A stretch of DNA of 64,000 nucleotides. It comes from Mycolicibacterium litorale. Lineage in GTDB: Bacteria > Actinomycetota > Actinomycetes > Mycobacteriales > Mycobacteriaceae. Below, in pieces: positions 1-8,813 of the stretch (position 1 is the first letter of the stretch; the number at the start of each line of letters is the position of its first letter). The notes beneath the pieces were generated by a model. The model made no database searches and was not told where the DNA came from. It saw only the letters and a list, made by a program, of their open reading frames with translations. The translations under genes and the position numbers were made by a program. The DNA is taken from positions 4,650,001-4,714,000 of the forward strand of contig NZ_AP022586.1 in the NCBI RefSeq assembly GCF_010731695.1, written 5' to 3'.

Positions 1-854
1 TCAACGGTCTCGGCAGCACGCACCCGTTGGAGCTGAGCCTGGTGTTCGGCCAGGTTCTCGAGCAGTTGCGGGCCGCGCAGGTGCGGGTGGTCCGCAGCCT
101 CGTGGGCACGATGATCACGGCGCTCGACATGCGCGGAGCGTCGGTGACGGTGGTGCGGGCGGACGACGAGATCGTCGGGCTGTGGGATGCGCCGACTGAT
201 GCGCCGGCATGGCCTCGGCTGGCGGCGACCGAGCCGGGTGAGCTGATGGACACCACGGTGGCCGAGCCCGACGACGCCGCGGATTCGGGGCCGGAATGTG
301 GTTGGCTGACCGCGTTCGTGTCGCGGGTGCAGGGTGCGATCGACGAGTTGACCGCGCTGGACCGGCAGGTCGGGGACGGTGACTTCGGCGTGAACATGGC
401 TGCCGCACTTGGTCATTTCGAGCTTCCGCTGCGAGGTTCGGACGCCGCGGTGCTCGACGCGGTCTCGCGCTCGTACTTCGTCAGGTCAGGCGGCACGTCG
501 GGTGCGGTGTTCGGCACGTTGTTCCGGGAGCTGTCGAAGGCGTTCACCGAGAGTGACGATTTCCGGACGGCCTTGGCGGCGGGTACGCGTGCGGGTCTGC
601 AGTCAGTGGTCGAACTCGGGGGCGCGCGCGTGGGGGACAACACCGTCGTCGATGCGTTGGACCCCGCGAATCAGACGCTGCAGCAGAATGATTCGCTCGC
701 CGCGGTGGCGCACGCGGCCGCCGAGGGTGCGGAATCAACGCGGGACCGGGTGGCGCGCAAGGGCCGCGCGAGCTACGTCGGGGAGGCGTCGCGCGGTGCG
801 GTCGACCCCGGCGCGCTGGTGATCTCGTGGTTGTTCGAGGCGGCGGCGGGCTAG
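1..854 (+). CDS. Dihydroxyacetone kinase, C-terminal part (partial at window start)
   Basis: The reading frame is open from the first bases (codons from position 3), so the N-terminus lies outside the window. The first ~65 residues match the end of a DhaK domain (LDMRGASVT, DAPTDAPAW). The rest is a DhaL ATP-binding domain: the GDGDFG segment carries the two Asp residues that coordinate Mg-ADP, followed by SGGTSGAVFG, GARVGDNTVVDAL and a closing GRASYVGEASRGAVDPGA. The fused DhaK-DhaL layout is that of single-chain, ATP-dependent glycerone kinases, which phosphorylate dihydroxyacetone to DHAP in the cytoplasm. The usual His after GDGD is Phe here, and GDNTVVDAL departs slightly from the usual GD.TM.DAL, so substrate preference may differ. 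Family assignment is strong; exact substrate is inferred. Confidence 0.88.
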   Translation, partial: NGLGSTHPLELSLVFGQVLEQLRAAQVRVVRSLVGTMITALDMRGASVTVVRADDEIVGLWDAPTDAPAWPRLAATEPGELMDTTVAEPDDAADSGPECGWLTAFVSRVQGAIDELTALDRQVGDGDFGVNMAAALGHFELPLRGSDAAVLDAVSRSYFVRSGGTSGAVFGTLFRELSKAFTESDDFRTALAAGTRAGLQSVVELGGARVGDNTVVDALDPANQTLQQNDSLAAVAHAAAEGAESTRDRVARKGRASYVGEASRGAVDPGALVISWLFEAAAG

Positions 855-865
855 AACGCGACTGG

Positions 866-1369
866 CTAGTCGATCATCTTCAGCACCGTGGCCGGCACTC
901 CGCCAACCAGCGTTCGTGCGGGTACGTCACGGCTGACGACCGCGCCGGCGGCGACGATGGCGTCCGCGCCCACGGTCACGCCCTGCAAGATCAGCGCGGA
1001 GGCTCCAATCCAGGCGTTTCGCTCGATGCGGATCGGCGCTGACGTGATGCCGCTCCGTCGCTGTGCCGGATCGACGGGGTGGCCCGAGGTGATCAAGCTG
1101 ACCCCCGGACCGATCATCACATCGTCGCCGATCTCGATCCCGCCGATGTCGTTGAAGCGGCACCCTTGGTTTACGAAGACATTGCGGCCGATCCGAATGT
1201 TGATCCCGTGGTCGGAGTAGACCGGTGGGATGAGATGGAACGTCTCATCGACGGTCCGACCCGTGAGTTCACTCCATCCCGCCCGGATCGCCTCCTGCTC
1301 GCCATACCGCAGAGTGTTCAACTCCTCCGTCAGGCGAATCGCGCGCCGAACCCTCTCCGTGAATTCCAT
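866..1369 (-). CDS. Hexapeptide-repeat (maltose/galactoside-type) O-acetyltransferase
   Basis: A protein of 167 residues. An N-terminal helical segment of about 50 residues (maltose acetyltransferase type) precedes a left-handed beta-helix built from hexapeptide repeats such as IRIGRN, IEIGDD, VMIGPG and VTVGAD. The SGHP motif supplies the catalytic His typical of this acetyl-CoA-dependent family. It ends in GGVPATVLKMID, the usual GxPAK-like tail. The ATG at 1369 is chosen because a GAGAGGA ribosome site lies 4 nt upstream; an in-frame ATG at 1393 has no such site. It is divergent from the 13E12-family gene at 1496. The acceptor sugar cannot be told from sequence. Confidence 0.85.
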   Translation of the reverse strand: MEFTERVRRAIRLTEELNTLRYGEQEAIRAGWSELTGRTVDETFHLIPPVYSDHGINIRIGRNVFVNQGCRFNDIGGIEIGDDVMIGPGVSLITSGHPVDPAQRRSGITSAPIRIERNAWIGASALILQGVTVGADAIVAAGAVVSRDVPARTLVGGVPATVLKMID

Positions 1370-1487
1370 TGATTCCTCTCGTAGATCAGTCATCGGGTGA
1401 GTGGGACGAGCAAACCAACGGTCAGCACCACGTGACAAACGAGCACGTGGTTGCGCGGACCCGACGTGTCGGTGGGTGCGATTACAC

Positions 1488-1503
1488 TCGCACGTATGTT
1501 CGA
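1488..1503 (+). promoter_or_regulatory. SOS (LexA)-type box overlapping a start codon
   Basis: TCGCAC-GTAT-GTTCGA differs at one base from the mycobacterial LexA box TCGAAC-N4-GTTCGA. The ATG of the 13E12-family gene (1496) lies inside it. LexA control of 13E12-family genes is known in M. tuberculosis; binding here is inferred. Confidence 0.55.
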
Positions 1504-3068
1504 ACAGTCCGCAACCGGCGAGTTGACGGCGATGATCGCCGACACCTACCGCCAGGAATCTGCGCTGATCGGGCGGCGGATGGCCGCGGTAGCGGAGTTG
1601 TTGGGGCGGCGCACCTGGGAGGCCGAGGCCGGAGGACCCGGATTGCGGGTACATGATCGTGACCGGGTTGCAGCGCACCAGCGCCGAGGTGGCGTCGGCG
1701 ATGAACCTGCCGCCGGGCGCCGCGAGCACGCTGGTCGCCCATGCGCACGCGTTGGACAGCCGGTTCCCGAAGGTCATGGCCGTGCTGTGCGCGGGGGACA
1801 CTGATTGGCGCACCGTGCAGATCATCCTCACCCGCACCGGGTTGGTCGGTGATCTGTCGATCTTGGCCGCCCTGGACACCCGGTTGTCGGCGCAGGTGGC
1901 GCGGTGGCCGTCGTGGTCCCGTAAACGGGTCATCAACGCCGTGGACGCCGCGGTACGCACCCTGGATCCCGATGCCATCCGCGAACGCGAAACCGCCGAG
2001 GACAAGCGGCATTTCGATGTCATCCCGGCCGGAGACGGCACCGCGAAGGTCGACGGGGTCCTCGACGCCGAAGCTGCGGTCATCGTGGACGAGAAGATCG
2101 CCGCGCTGGCCGACGGGGTGTGCTCGCAGGATCCGCGCACACTCGATCAGCGCCGCGCCGATGCGGTGGCGGCCATGGCCCAGGGCACGGTGCTGGCCTG
2201 CCGGTGCCCGGCCTGCACCAGCGCCGGCGCACCCACGCCGGCGGTGGACGAGGGACGTGGCGTCCAGGGGGTGATCAACGTGATCGCCGAGCGGTCCACC
2301 GTGCTCGGTGTCGGCGACAAACCCGGTTATCTGGCCGGGTTCGGCGTCGTCGACGCCGAGGTGGTGCGGCGGATGGCTGAGCGGGCCACGCTGCGGGTGC
2401 TGACCCCACCAAGCGTCACGCCCGAACAGATGAAGCGCTATCAGCCGACGGCGGCGGTGGAACGGTTTGTGCGGATGCGGGATCTGACCTGCCGCTTCCC
2501 TGGATGTGACCGGCCCGCGCAGCGCTGCGATCTCGACCATACGATCCCGTTCAACCACCTCGACCCGTCGGCGGGTGGGTACACCACAGCGAGTAATCTG
2601 AAATGTCTGTGCCGGCAACATCATCGGCTCAAAACTTTCCACGACGGCTGGCGGGATCTGCAACTTCCTGACGGCACCATCGTGTGGACCTCACCCACGG
2701 GGCGGGTGTATTGCACCGCGCCTGGTGGGGTGGAGTTGTTCCCGCGCCTGGGGTCACCGGCGTGTGTGGAGCCCACACCGCGGCGGCGCAACCCGGCTCG
2801 GGAACGTGACCGCCGGATCGCGCGCCGACGGGAGAACAACCGCACGCTGCGCCCGGTCAACGCCGCGCGCCGCCGGCTCCACGCCGCCCGCACCCATGAG
2901 ATCGCCACCCGCCAAGACCGCAACCGCCGACGCCGCACCGCACTGCTGATGGCCCGACACCGCAGAACCACCAACCCCTACACGCGCTGGCTCAACGAAC
3001 CCCACCAACCCGAAACCCTCCCACCCCACTGGCGACCACCCCACCAACCCGACACCCCACCCTTCTGA
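1496..3068 (+). pseudogene. 13E12-family DUF222/HNH endonuclease, frameshifted
   Basis: The family's standard N-terminus (MFEQSATGELTAMIADTYRQ) is read from ATG 1496, but the remainder is in another frame. Deleting one G at about 1631 joins WEAEA directly to EDPDCGYMIVTGLQRTSAEV, giving a normal protein of about 523 residues. The second part holds the DUF222 region and an HNH nuclease motif (CRFPGCDRPA, CDLDHTIPFNH, NLKCLCRQHHRLK, about 280-340 residues into the second frame), then a basic, Pro/Arg-rich tail ending WRPPHQPDTPPF. An internal ATG at 1653 could start the second part but would drop about 45 conserved residues. It may be a decayed multicopy element, a +1 recoding site or a sequencing error. 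The function of this family is unknown. Confidence 0.8.
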
Positions 3069-3082
3069 AGTGCGCTGTGCGG

Positions 3083-3757
3083 CTACAACATCCGCGCCAG
3101 ATGGCGGTTTCGCCGGACCGCCGTGTGCTTGAGGACCAAGCCGACGTGGACAGCAATGACCGCGAGGAAGACCACCTGCGCGGCGATGTGCAGCGGCAGC
3201 CAGCGCTCACCGGCGGCAATCAGAATCAGGCCGGTCGCCGGAACGACGAACAGCATCGTCAACAGCGCTTTCTCCAGCCTCGCTTCGAGCCGCCGCTCGC
3301 CGGCGCCGAGGTGCTCGGCCCAGGGCGGCAGCCCGCCGACCCGACGCCAGACCACCCGCGCCAGGGCCAGCGCGACGAGCGAAAGGCCCAGCAGCACATG
3401 CACTTCGGCGCGCGACAGGCCGTCGGTGAAACCGTCGCCGCTGATTAGGCCCGATGCCGCGTCCGCCACGTAGTTGTCCTCGCGGGCGTCCAACTCGTCC
3501 TCGAGCCGGTCGATGTGAGCCTCGAAGCGGTCCTCGGCGGCCTCGCCCTGCTGCTCGGCGCGGTCCTCACCGACGTCCTCCAGCGCGTCGATGCGGTCGT
3601 CCTCGCGATCGAACGCCGCGTCGTCCGCCTCCATCGACCACCCGACCGCGAACTGCGCCACGATGACGATCACGGTCAGCCAGTGCAGCACCTTCGTGGC
3701 GACACCGTAGCCGTGCGCACCGTTCCGCAGCGGCGTCACGCCTGCCACGACGACCAT
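3083..3757 (-). CDS. Cytochrome b561-family membrane protein with acidic insert
   Basis: About 224 residues. TM1 ([19 protein letters not shown]) begins with a His typical of b561 haem ligation; later come [20 protein letters not shown], a third hydrophobic stretch ([19 protein letters not shown]) and a fourth, [22 protein letters not shown], with two more His. This is the four-helix di-haem b561 plan used for transmembrane electron transfer. Between TM1 and TM2 lies an unusual insert of roughly 60 residues, almost all Asp, Glu, Arg and Ala (about residues 50-110), predicted helical or coiled-coil. The ATG at 3757 overlaps the end of the upstream gene by 22 nt, suggesting coupling; a GTG slightly downstream is also possible. 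The electron donor is unknown. Confidence 0.75.
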   Translation of the reverse strand: MVVVAGVTPLRNGAHGYGVATKVLHWLTVIVIVAQFAVGWSMEADDAAFDREDDRIDALEDVGEDRAEQQGEAAEDRFEAHIDRLEDELDAREDNYVADAASGLISGDGFTDGLSRAEVHVLLGLSLVALALARVVWRRVGGLPPWAEHLGAGERRLEARLEKALLTMLFVVPATGLILIAAGERWLPLHIAAQVVFLAVIAVHVGLVLKHTAVRRNRHLARML

Positions 3758-4143
3758 CGCCGCACCGCAACGGTGACGACGGGCCCATCGAGCGCGATGC
3801 GCTGATACTGCGTGTACTTCTGCCGCAGCAGCGCGTACCCGACGGCCATCTCGTCCCCGCTGTGGTGCACGGCGGCCTCCCCGTCGGCCCGCACCCACCA
3901 CAGTTGGCTCCAGTCGTCGGCGTAGTGGTCGACGATCAGGCAGACGCGCGGATCGGCCTCGATGTTGGCCAGCCGACGCAACCGCTGCGTCGACTTCCGT
4001 TTGGCGTCCACCGCCGTGTACACGGTCTCGCGGTGCACGGCGAACACCACCGGCACGAGATGCGGTGTGCCGTCAGGGTTGATCGTGGCCAGCGCCGCCG
4101 CCGGGGCGGTGGAGAACCTGTCGACCGCGTCGAAGTCGGTCAT
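3736..4143 (-). CDS. PPOX-class F420-dependent split-barrel protein
   Basis: A protein of 135 residues with the pyridoxamine-phosphate-oxidase-like split barrel: [20 protein letters not shown], then [27 protein letters not shown], then [13 protein letters not shown]. The KxxK/R-RxxNI pattern is typical of mycobacterial F420- or flavin-binding family members, which reduce small molecules with F420H2. The ATG at 4143 sits only 35 nt from the next gene upstream on the same strand. Its 3' end overlaps the b561-like gene, so the two are probably cotranscribed and might form a redox pair (inference). F420 rather than FMN is family-level knowledge, not visible in the sequence. Confidence 0.82.
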   Translation of the reverse strand: MTDFDAVDRFSTAPAAALATINPDGTPHLVPVVFAVHRETVYTAVDAKRKSTQRLRRLANIEADPRVCLIVDHYADDWSQLWWVRADGEAAVHHSGDEMAVGYALLRQKYTQYQRIALDGPVVTVAVRRWSSWQA

Positions 4144-4178
4144 CCCGTCAGCCTATTCCGCGGCGCCCGGCTCGTGGG

Positions 4179-4832
4179 TCAATCCGGTTCGCGCGGATTG
4201 TTCGGTTTCCGGATGGCGGGGTTCTTCGTCACGCCGATCTCGGGCTTCTTCGTCTGGCTCGGCCGCTGCGTGGGCCGGTACACCGGCCCGCTGTTCGCCG
4301 GCGCCTGCGACTCCGGCGGCGGTGGTGGCGGCGGGGGCGGAGGAGGCGGCGGTGGGGGAGGCTGGCTGGTGCGCGTCGGCGTCGGCATCACCGACGACGA
4401 CGGCGTCGGCGCGACCGTCGACTCATCGGTGCCTTCGCCACTCGACCCACCGCCGAAGAGCAGCAGCACCGCGGACACCACCAGCGCCACGGCGGCCAGC
4501 GCGACGACCACGAACGCCGCGATCGCCTGCCGGGTGCGGTACCACGGCGGTGGCGGCGGCCGGAACGTCCACGTGTTCGCGTTGAACGCATCGAAGTGGT
4601 CGTCGTGCACGGGCAGCGGCGCCACCGGCTCGTCCCACCTGTCGGGCCCGGCGTACTCGGGCCCCGCGTACTCCGGTTCGGCGTAATCGGGTTCCGCGTA
4701 CTGCGACTGGTCGTACTCCGCGACCGTCGGCTGGTGCACCTCGTCGTAACCCTGCTCGGCGCGCGCACCACCGCGATGGGGCGGTTCGTCCCAGCGGTAG
4801 TCGAACTCCCCCGGGGCTTCGCGTTCGGCCAC
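4179..4832 (-). CDS. Single-pass membrane protein with repeats and polyproline tract
   Basis: A protein of 217 residues of unknown function. The cytoplasmic N-half (about residues 1-100) is acidic and carries a short imperfect repeat, YAEPDYAEPEYAGPEYAGPD. One transmembrane helix follows (AIAAFVVVALAAVALVVSAVLLLF). The outer half has a Ser/Thr/Pro-rich stalk with 16 consecutive prolines, then a basic tail (RPTQRPSQTKKPEIGVTKNP). Mycobacteria have many such Pro-rich cell-envelope proteins. The polyproline codons are mixed (ggc/ggt/ggg/gga on the plus strand), so the tract is not a simple nucleotide slippage product. No enzyme motif was seen. Confidence 0.75.
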   Translation of the reverse strand: MAEREAPGEFDYRWDEPPHRGGARAEQGYDEVHQPTVAEYDQSQYAEPDYAEPEYAGPEYAGPDRWDEPVAPLPVHDDHFDAFNANTWTFRPPPPPWYRTRQAIAAFVVVALAAVALVVSAVLLLFGGGSSGEGTDESTVAPTPSSSVMPTPTRTSQPPPPPPPPPPPPPPPPESQAPANSGPVYRPTQRPSQTKKPEIGVTKNPAIRKPNNPREPD

Positions 4833-5027
4833 GCCCCGATGCTATCCCCGCGACCAGCACAAATGCGCGGCCACCGGGGGTACCGACCGTGTCTTTGCCA
4901 ACGTCCTGCCCGAATCAACCGGTCACGGTAGTGTTCTCACGCCTCGTTCGGATCCATTCACTGCGGTGACCGCACGTCGTAACCACCGCGTCACCGCGAC
5001 GCTTCCTCACCATCGGAAGGTTCGGCA

Positions 5028-6155
5028 ATGACCACTTCACGGCTGCTGGCAGCCTGCACATCCGCGCTTCTCATCTCCGGTCTGGTGGCCTGCGCCCCGC
5101 CGGAGAAGGACTCGGGCGGCGGCCAGACCGACTCTGGGGTCAACGTCGCCGAGGCCACCTCCGCGGCCGACTTCGGCGGTATGGACAAGCTCGTCGAGGC
5201 GGCCAAAGGCGAAGGTGAACTCAACGTCATCGCGCTGCCGCCGGACTGGGCCAACTACGGCGCGATCATCGACACGTTCTCCAAGAAGTACGGCATCAAG
5301 GTGAACTCGGCCCAGCCCGACGCGGCCAGCCAGGACGAGATCAACGCCGCCAACCAGCAGCGCGGGAAGTCCACCGCCCCCGACGTGTTCGACCTCGGCC
5401 AGTCCGTGGCCCTGGCCAACACCGGCATGTTCGCGCCCTACAAGGTCGAGACGTTCGACGACATCCCGGCCGAATTCAAGGATCCCGACGGCACCTGGGT
5501 CAACGACTACGGCGGCTACATGTCCATCGGCTACGACTCCGCCAAGGTGCCGCCGATCGCGAGCGTCGACGATCTGCTCAAGCCGGAGTACCGCGGCAAG
5601 GTCGCGCTCAACGGCGACCCCACGCAGGCCGGCGCGGCCTTCTCCGGCGTGATGATGGTGGCGCTCAGCCAGGGCGGCTCCGCCGACGACATCGCCCCCG
5701 GCGTCGAGTTCTTCCGCAAGCTGAAAGAGGCGGGCAACTTCCTTCCCGTCGACCCCACCCCGGCCACCATCGAGTCCGGCCAGACCCCGGTGGTCATCGA
5801 CTGGGACTACCTCAACGCCGCCGAGACGAAGAAGCTGCCGTCCTGGAAGGTCGTCGTGCCGCCCGGGCCTGCCGTCGCCGGCTACTACTACCAGGCCGTC
5901 AACAAGGAAGCGCCGCATCCCGCCGCCGCCCGGCTCTGGCAGGAGTTCTTGTACAGCGACGAGGGCCAGAACCTGTACCTCGGCGGCGGCGCCCGACCGG
6001 TGCGCGCCGAACCCATGCAGAAGGCGGGGACGCTCGACAAGGCGGCGTGGGACGCGCTGCCGCCCGTCGAGGGTGAGCCGGTGATCGTGTCGGTGGACCA
6101 GAACAAGAAGGCCACCGAGTATCTCGCCGGCAACTGGGCCAGCGCGATCGGCTGA
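5028..6155 (+). CDS. ABC importer substrate-binding lipoprotein
   Basis: A protein of 375 residues with a lipoprotein signal (positive start, hydrophobic core, lipobox LVAC with Cys22), so the mature protein is expected to be lipid-anchored outside the membrane. The body is a family-1 solute-binding fold (periplasmic-binding type II), with phrases common in iron, polyamine and aminophosphonate binders: KGEGELNVIALP, DVFDLGQSVA, VDDLLKPEYRGKVAL and an ending with a SDEGQ helix. It is the first gene of a four-gene operon with two permeases and an ATPase. Charged residues alone do not settle the ligand; polyamine, ferric iron and 2-aminoethylphosphonate are all possible. Confidence 0.85.
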   Translation: MTTSRLLAACTSALLISGLVACAPPEKDSGGGQTDSGVNVAEATSAADFGGMDKLVEAAKGEGELNVIALPPDWANYGAIIDTFSKKYGIKVNSAQPDAASQDEINAANQQRGKSTAPDVFDLGQSVALANTGMFAPYKVETFDDIPAEFKDPDGTWVNDYGGYMSIGYDSAKVPPIASVDDLLKPEYRGKVALNGDPTQAGAAFSGVMMVALSQGGSADDIAPGVEFFRKLKEAGNFLPVDPTPATIESGQTPVVIDWDYLNAAETKKLPSWKVVVPPGPAVAGYYYQAVNKEAPHPAAARLWQEFLYSDEGQNLYLGGGARPVRAEPMQKAGTLDKAAWDALPPVEGEPVIVSVDQNKKATEYLAGNWASAIG

Positions 6156-6163
6156 CGGCCACC

Positions 6164-7006
6164 GTGAGACGCCTGCGCGACGGGGTGCCGCTGCTGCCGT
6201 TCTTCGCCGTTCTGACGATCTTCCTGATCATCCCGACGGTCACGGTCGTGGTGAGCGCGTTCTTCGCCGACGGCTCCTTCTCGCTCGACCGGATCGAGGC
6301 GCTGTTCTCGGCGACCGCGCTGTCCGCACTGTGGAAGAGCGTGCTGCTCTCCGGCAGCACCGCGCTCATCGGCGCGGTCCTCGGCGCGCTGCTGTCGTGG
6401 CTGATCGTCAGCAGCCCGCCGGAGTCGATGGTGCGCCGCGGCGTGCTCGCGCTGTGCAGCGTGCTCGCCCAATTCGGCGGCGTCGCATTGGCGTTCGCGT
6501 TCCTGGCCACCGTCGGTCTCAACGGTGTGCTGACGCTGTGGGTGCAGCAGGCCGTGGGTTGGAACCTCGCCGGATCGGGCTGGCTCTACAGCCTGCCCGG
6601 CCTGATCCTCGTCTACACCTACTTCCAGATCCCGCTCATGGTCATCGTCTTCGTCCCCGCGCTGGAAGGGCTGCGCGAACAGTGGCGGGAAGCGGCGGTC
6701 AACCTCGGCGCTTCGACCTGGCAGTACTGGCGCGAGGTCGGCTTCCCGCTGCTGACACCGGCGTTCCTCGGATCGCTGCTGCTGTTGTTCGCCAACGCCT
6801 TCGCCGCGTACGCGACGGCCGCCGCACTGGTCAGCCAGGGCAGCCCGATCGTGCCGCTGCTGATCCGCTCCGCGCTGACCAGTGAGGTGGTGCTCGGCCA
6901 GTCCGGGTTCGCCTACGCGCTCGCCCTGGAGATGATCGTCGTCGTCGCGGTCGTCATGGTCGCCTACAACGCGCTGGTGCGTCGCACCGCGAGGTGGTTG
7001 CAGTGA
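6164..7006 (+). CDS. ABC importer permease, first subunit
   Basis: A protein of 280 residues with about six hydrophobic helices, starting at GTG 6164 just 8 nt after the binding-protein gene. The cytoplasmic loop EQWREAAVNLGASTWQYWREVGFPLLTPAFLG is the EAA motif that docks onto the ATPase in binding-protein-dependent importers of the PotB/ThiP type. It forms the membrane channel with the next gene's product. The 3' end overlaps the second permease by 4 nt (GTGA), so synthesis is translationally coupled. Substrate is unassigned, as for the binding protein. Confidence 0.88.
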   Translation: MRRLRDGVPLLPFFAVLTIFLIIPTVTVVVSAFFADGSFSLDRIEALFSATALSALWKSVLLSGSTALIGAVLGALLSWLIVSSPPESMVRRGVLALCSVLAQFGGVALAFAFLATVGLNGVLTLWVQQAVGWNLAGSGWLYSLPGLILVYTYFQIPLMVIVFVPALEGLREQWREAAVNLGASTWQYWREVGFPLLTPAFLGSLLLLFANAFAAYATAAALVSQGSPIVPLLIRSALTSEVVLGQSGFAYALALEMIVVVAVVMVAYNALVRRTARWLQ

Positions 7007-7776
7007 AACGGGCTGTGCGCGCCGCTCTTTGGGTGCTGTTCGGGTTGTTCTTCCTGTTCCCGCTCTACGCGATGGCCGACTTCTCGACACGCGACCTGAT
7101 CAACGGCGGCCGCACGCTGCAGGCGTGGCAGAACCTCGTCGCCGACGAGGCGCTCTACCAGGCGATCATCGTGTCGCTGCTGCTGGCGGTGCTCACCGTG
7201 GTCGCGATGCTGCTCGTGCTGGTGCCGACCATGATCTGGGTTCGGCTGCGGGCGCCATGGGCGCGGCGGCCCGTCGAATTCCTGTGCCTGCTGCCGCTGA
7301 CCATTCCCGCACTGGTCATCGTCGTCGGGTTGAAGAACGTCTACCTGTGGGTGACCTACTTCCTCGGGGAGTCCGCTCTCACACTGACATTCGTGTACGT
7401 CGTGCTGGTGCTGCCGTTCGCGTACCGGTCGATCGACGCCGCGCTGTCGGCCATCGACCTGCAGACGCTGTCGGAGGCGGCCCGCTCCCTGGGCGCGGGA
7501 TGGACCGCAACGATCCTGCGGGTGGTGGTGCCCAACATCTGGTCGGGCATCCTGTCGGCGGCGTTCATCTCGATCGCCGTCGTGCTCGGTGAATACACCA
7601 TCGCCTCGCTGAGCGGATACCAGACACTGCAGGTGCAGATCGTGGCCCTCGGCAAGACCGACGGGCCTACCTCGGTCGCGGCGTCGCTGGCCGTGCTGCT
7701 GCTCGGCTTCGCTCTGCTGCTTGCCCTTTCGCTCGTCACCCGCGGGCGCCGGACCACCCCGCTAGGAGCTGCATGA
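7003..7776 (+). CDS. ABC importer permease, second subunit
   Basis: A protein of 257 residues with about six transmembrane helices and an EAA loop (LQTLSEAARSLGAGWTATILRVVVPNIWSGILS), matching PotC-type permeases. The GTG at 7003 is preferred over an in-frame GTG at 6994: it overlaps the previous TGA as GTGA and has GAGGT about 7 nt upstream. It partners with the first permease to form the heterodimeric channel. Its own 3' end overlaps the ATPase start as ATGA. Confidence 0.88.
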   Translation: MKRAVRAALWVLFGLFFLFPLYAMADFSTRDLINGGRTLQAWQNLVADEALYQAIIVSLLLAVLTVVAMLLVLVPTMIWVRLRAPWARRPVEFLCLLPLTIPALVIVVGLKNVYLWVTYFLGESALTLTFVYVVLVLPFAYRSIDAALSAIDLQTLSEAARSLGAGWTATILRVVVPNIWSGILSAAFISIAVVLGEYTIASLSGYQTLQVQIVALGKTDGPTSVAASLAVLLLGFALLLALSLVTRGRRTTPLGAA

Positions 7777-8813
7777 CCGCCGGAGTCGCCGTTGAACTCA
7801 ACGACCTGACGCGGGTGTACGGGTCCGTGCACGCCCTCGACGGGCTGACCCTGCACATGCGGCCCGGTGAACTGGTCGCGCTGCTCGGCCCGTCGGGTTG
7901 CGGTAAGACCACCGCGCTGCGCATCCTCGCCGGCCTCGACGAGGCGACATCCGGCTCGGTGTCGGTCGACGGTCGCGACGTCAGCCGGGTGCCCGCCAAC
8001 AAACGTGATATGGGCATGGTCTTCCAGGCCTACAGCCTGTTCCCGCACCTGACCGTGCTCGACAACGTGGCGTTCGGCCTCAAGATGCGAGGAAAGGCCA
8101 AGGCCGAGCGGCTGACTCGCGCCGCAGACATGCTCGACCTGGTCGGGCTGTCCGCGCACAAGGCCAAGTACGCCAGCGAGCTTTCGGGCGGTCAGCAACA
8201 GCGCGTCGCGTTGGCGCGCGCCCTGGCCATCCAGCCGCGGGTGCTGCTGCTCGACGAACCGCTGTCCGCGCTCGACGCGAAGGTCCGCGCCCAGCTGCGC
8301 GACGAGATCCGCCGCGTGCAACTCGACGTCGGCACCACCACGCTGTTCGTCACCCACGACCAGGAGGAGGCCCTGGCCGTGGCCGACCGGGTCGGCGTGA
8401 TGAGCCAGGGCCGCCTCGAACAACTCGCGCCGCCCGCCGAGCTGTACGCGCATCCGGCGACACCGTTCGTCGCCGAATTCGTCGGGCTCAACAACAAAGT
8501 CGCCGCGACGGTGTCGTCGGGGCGTGCCCAGGTGCTCGGCGCCGAGGTGCCCGCGCTGGACGGATCGATCACAGGCGGTGACGGCATCGCGCTGGTGCGA
8601 CCGGAATCGGTCACCGTCGCCGCGCACGGGACCCCGAATGCGACCGTCAGCTCGGTGGCGTTCCTCGGTTCGATCTCCCGGGTGTACTGCACGCTGGCCG
8701 ACGGGACCGTCCTATCCGCTCAGCTGCCCAGCGCGGCGGCCGCGCCGTTCTCCGCCGGGGACGCCGTCACCGTCGGCGTCGAACCCAACCCGGTGCTCGT
8801 CACACCGCCTTGA
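7773..8813 (+). CDS. ABC importer ATPase (Pot/Fbp type)
   Basis: A protein of 346 residues. The nucleotide-binding domain shows Walker A GPSGCGKT (about 39-46), Q-loop VFQAYSLFPHLTV, signature LSGGQQQR, Walker B VLLLDEPLSALD and H-loop VTHDQEEAL. A C-terminal TOBE-like beta domain (from about residue 240) follows, as in polyamine and ferric transport ATPases, where it serves regulation or assembly. It hydrolyses ATP to drive import through the two upstream permeases. The last 14 nt overlap the converging phosphoribosyltransferase gene. Confidence 0.92.
   Translation: MTAGVAVELNDLTRVYGSVHALDGLTLHMRPGELVALLGPSGCGKTTALRILAGLDEATSGSVSVDGRDVSRVPANKRDMGMVFQAYSLFPHLTVLDNVAFGLKMRGKAKAERLTRAADMLDLVGLSAHKAKYASELSGGQQQRVALARALAIQPRVLLLDEPLSALDAKVRAQLRDEIRRVQLDVGTTTLFVTHDQEEALAVADRVGVMSQGRLEQLAPPAELYAHPATPFVAEFVGLNNKVAATVSSGRAQVLGAEVPALDGSITGGDGIALVRPESVTVAAHGTPNATVSSVAFLGSISRVYCTLADGTVLSAQLPSAAAAPFSAGDAVTVGVEPNPVLVTPP

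Noticed and set aside
866..2140. Extension of the acetyltransferase frame upstream to 2140
   Set aside because: The extra 250 codons lie opposite the 13E12-family gene and have no homology; the real start has a ribosome site at 1369.
4310..4370. G-rich run as a simple repeat or slippage tract
   Set aside because: It encodes 16 prolines on the minus strand with mixed codons inside a plausible membrane protein.
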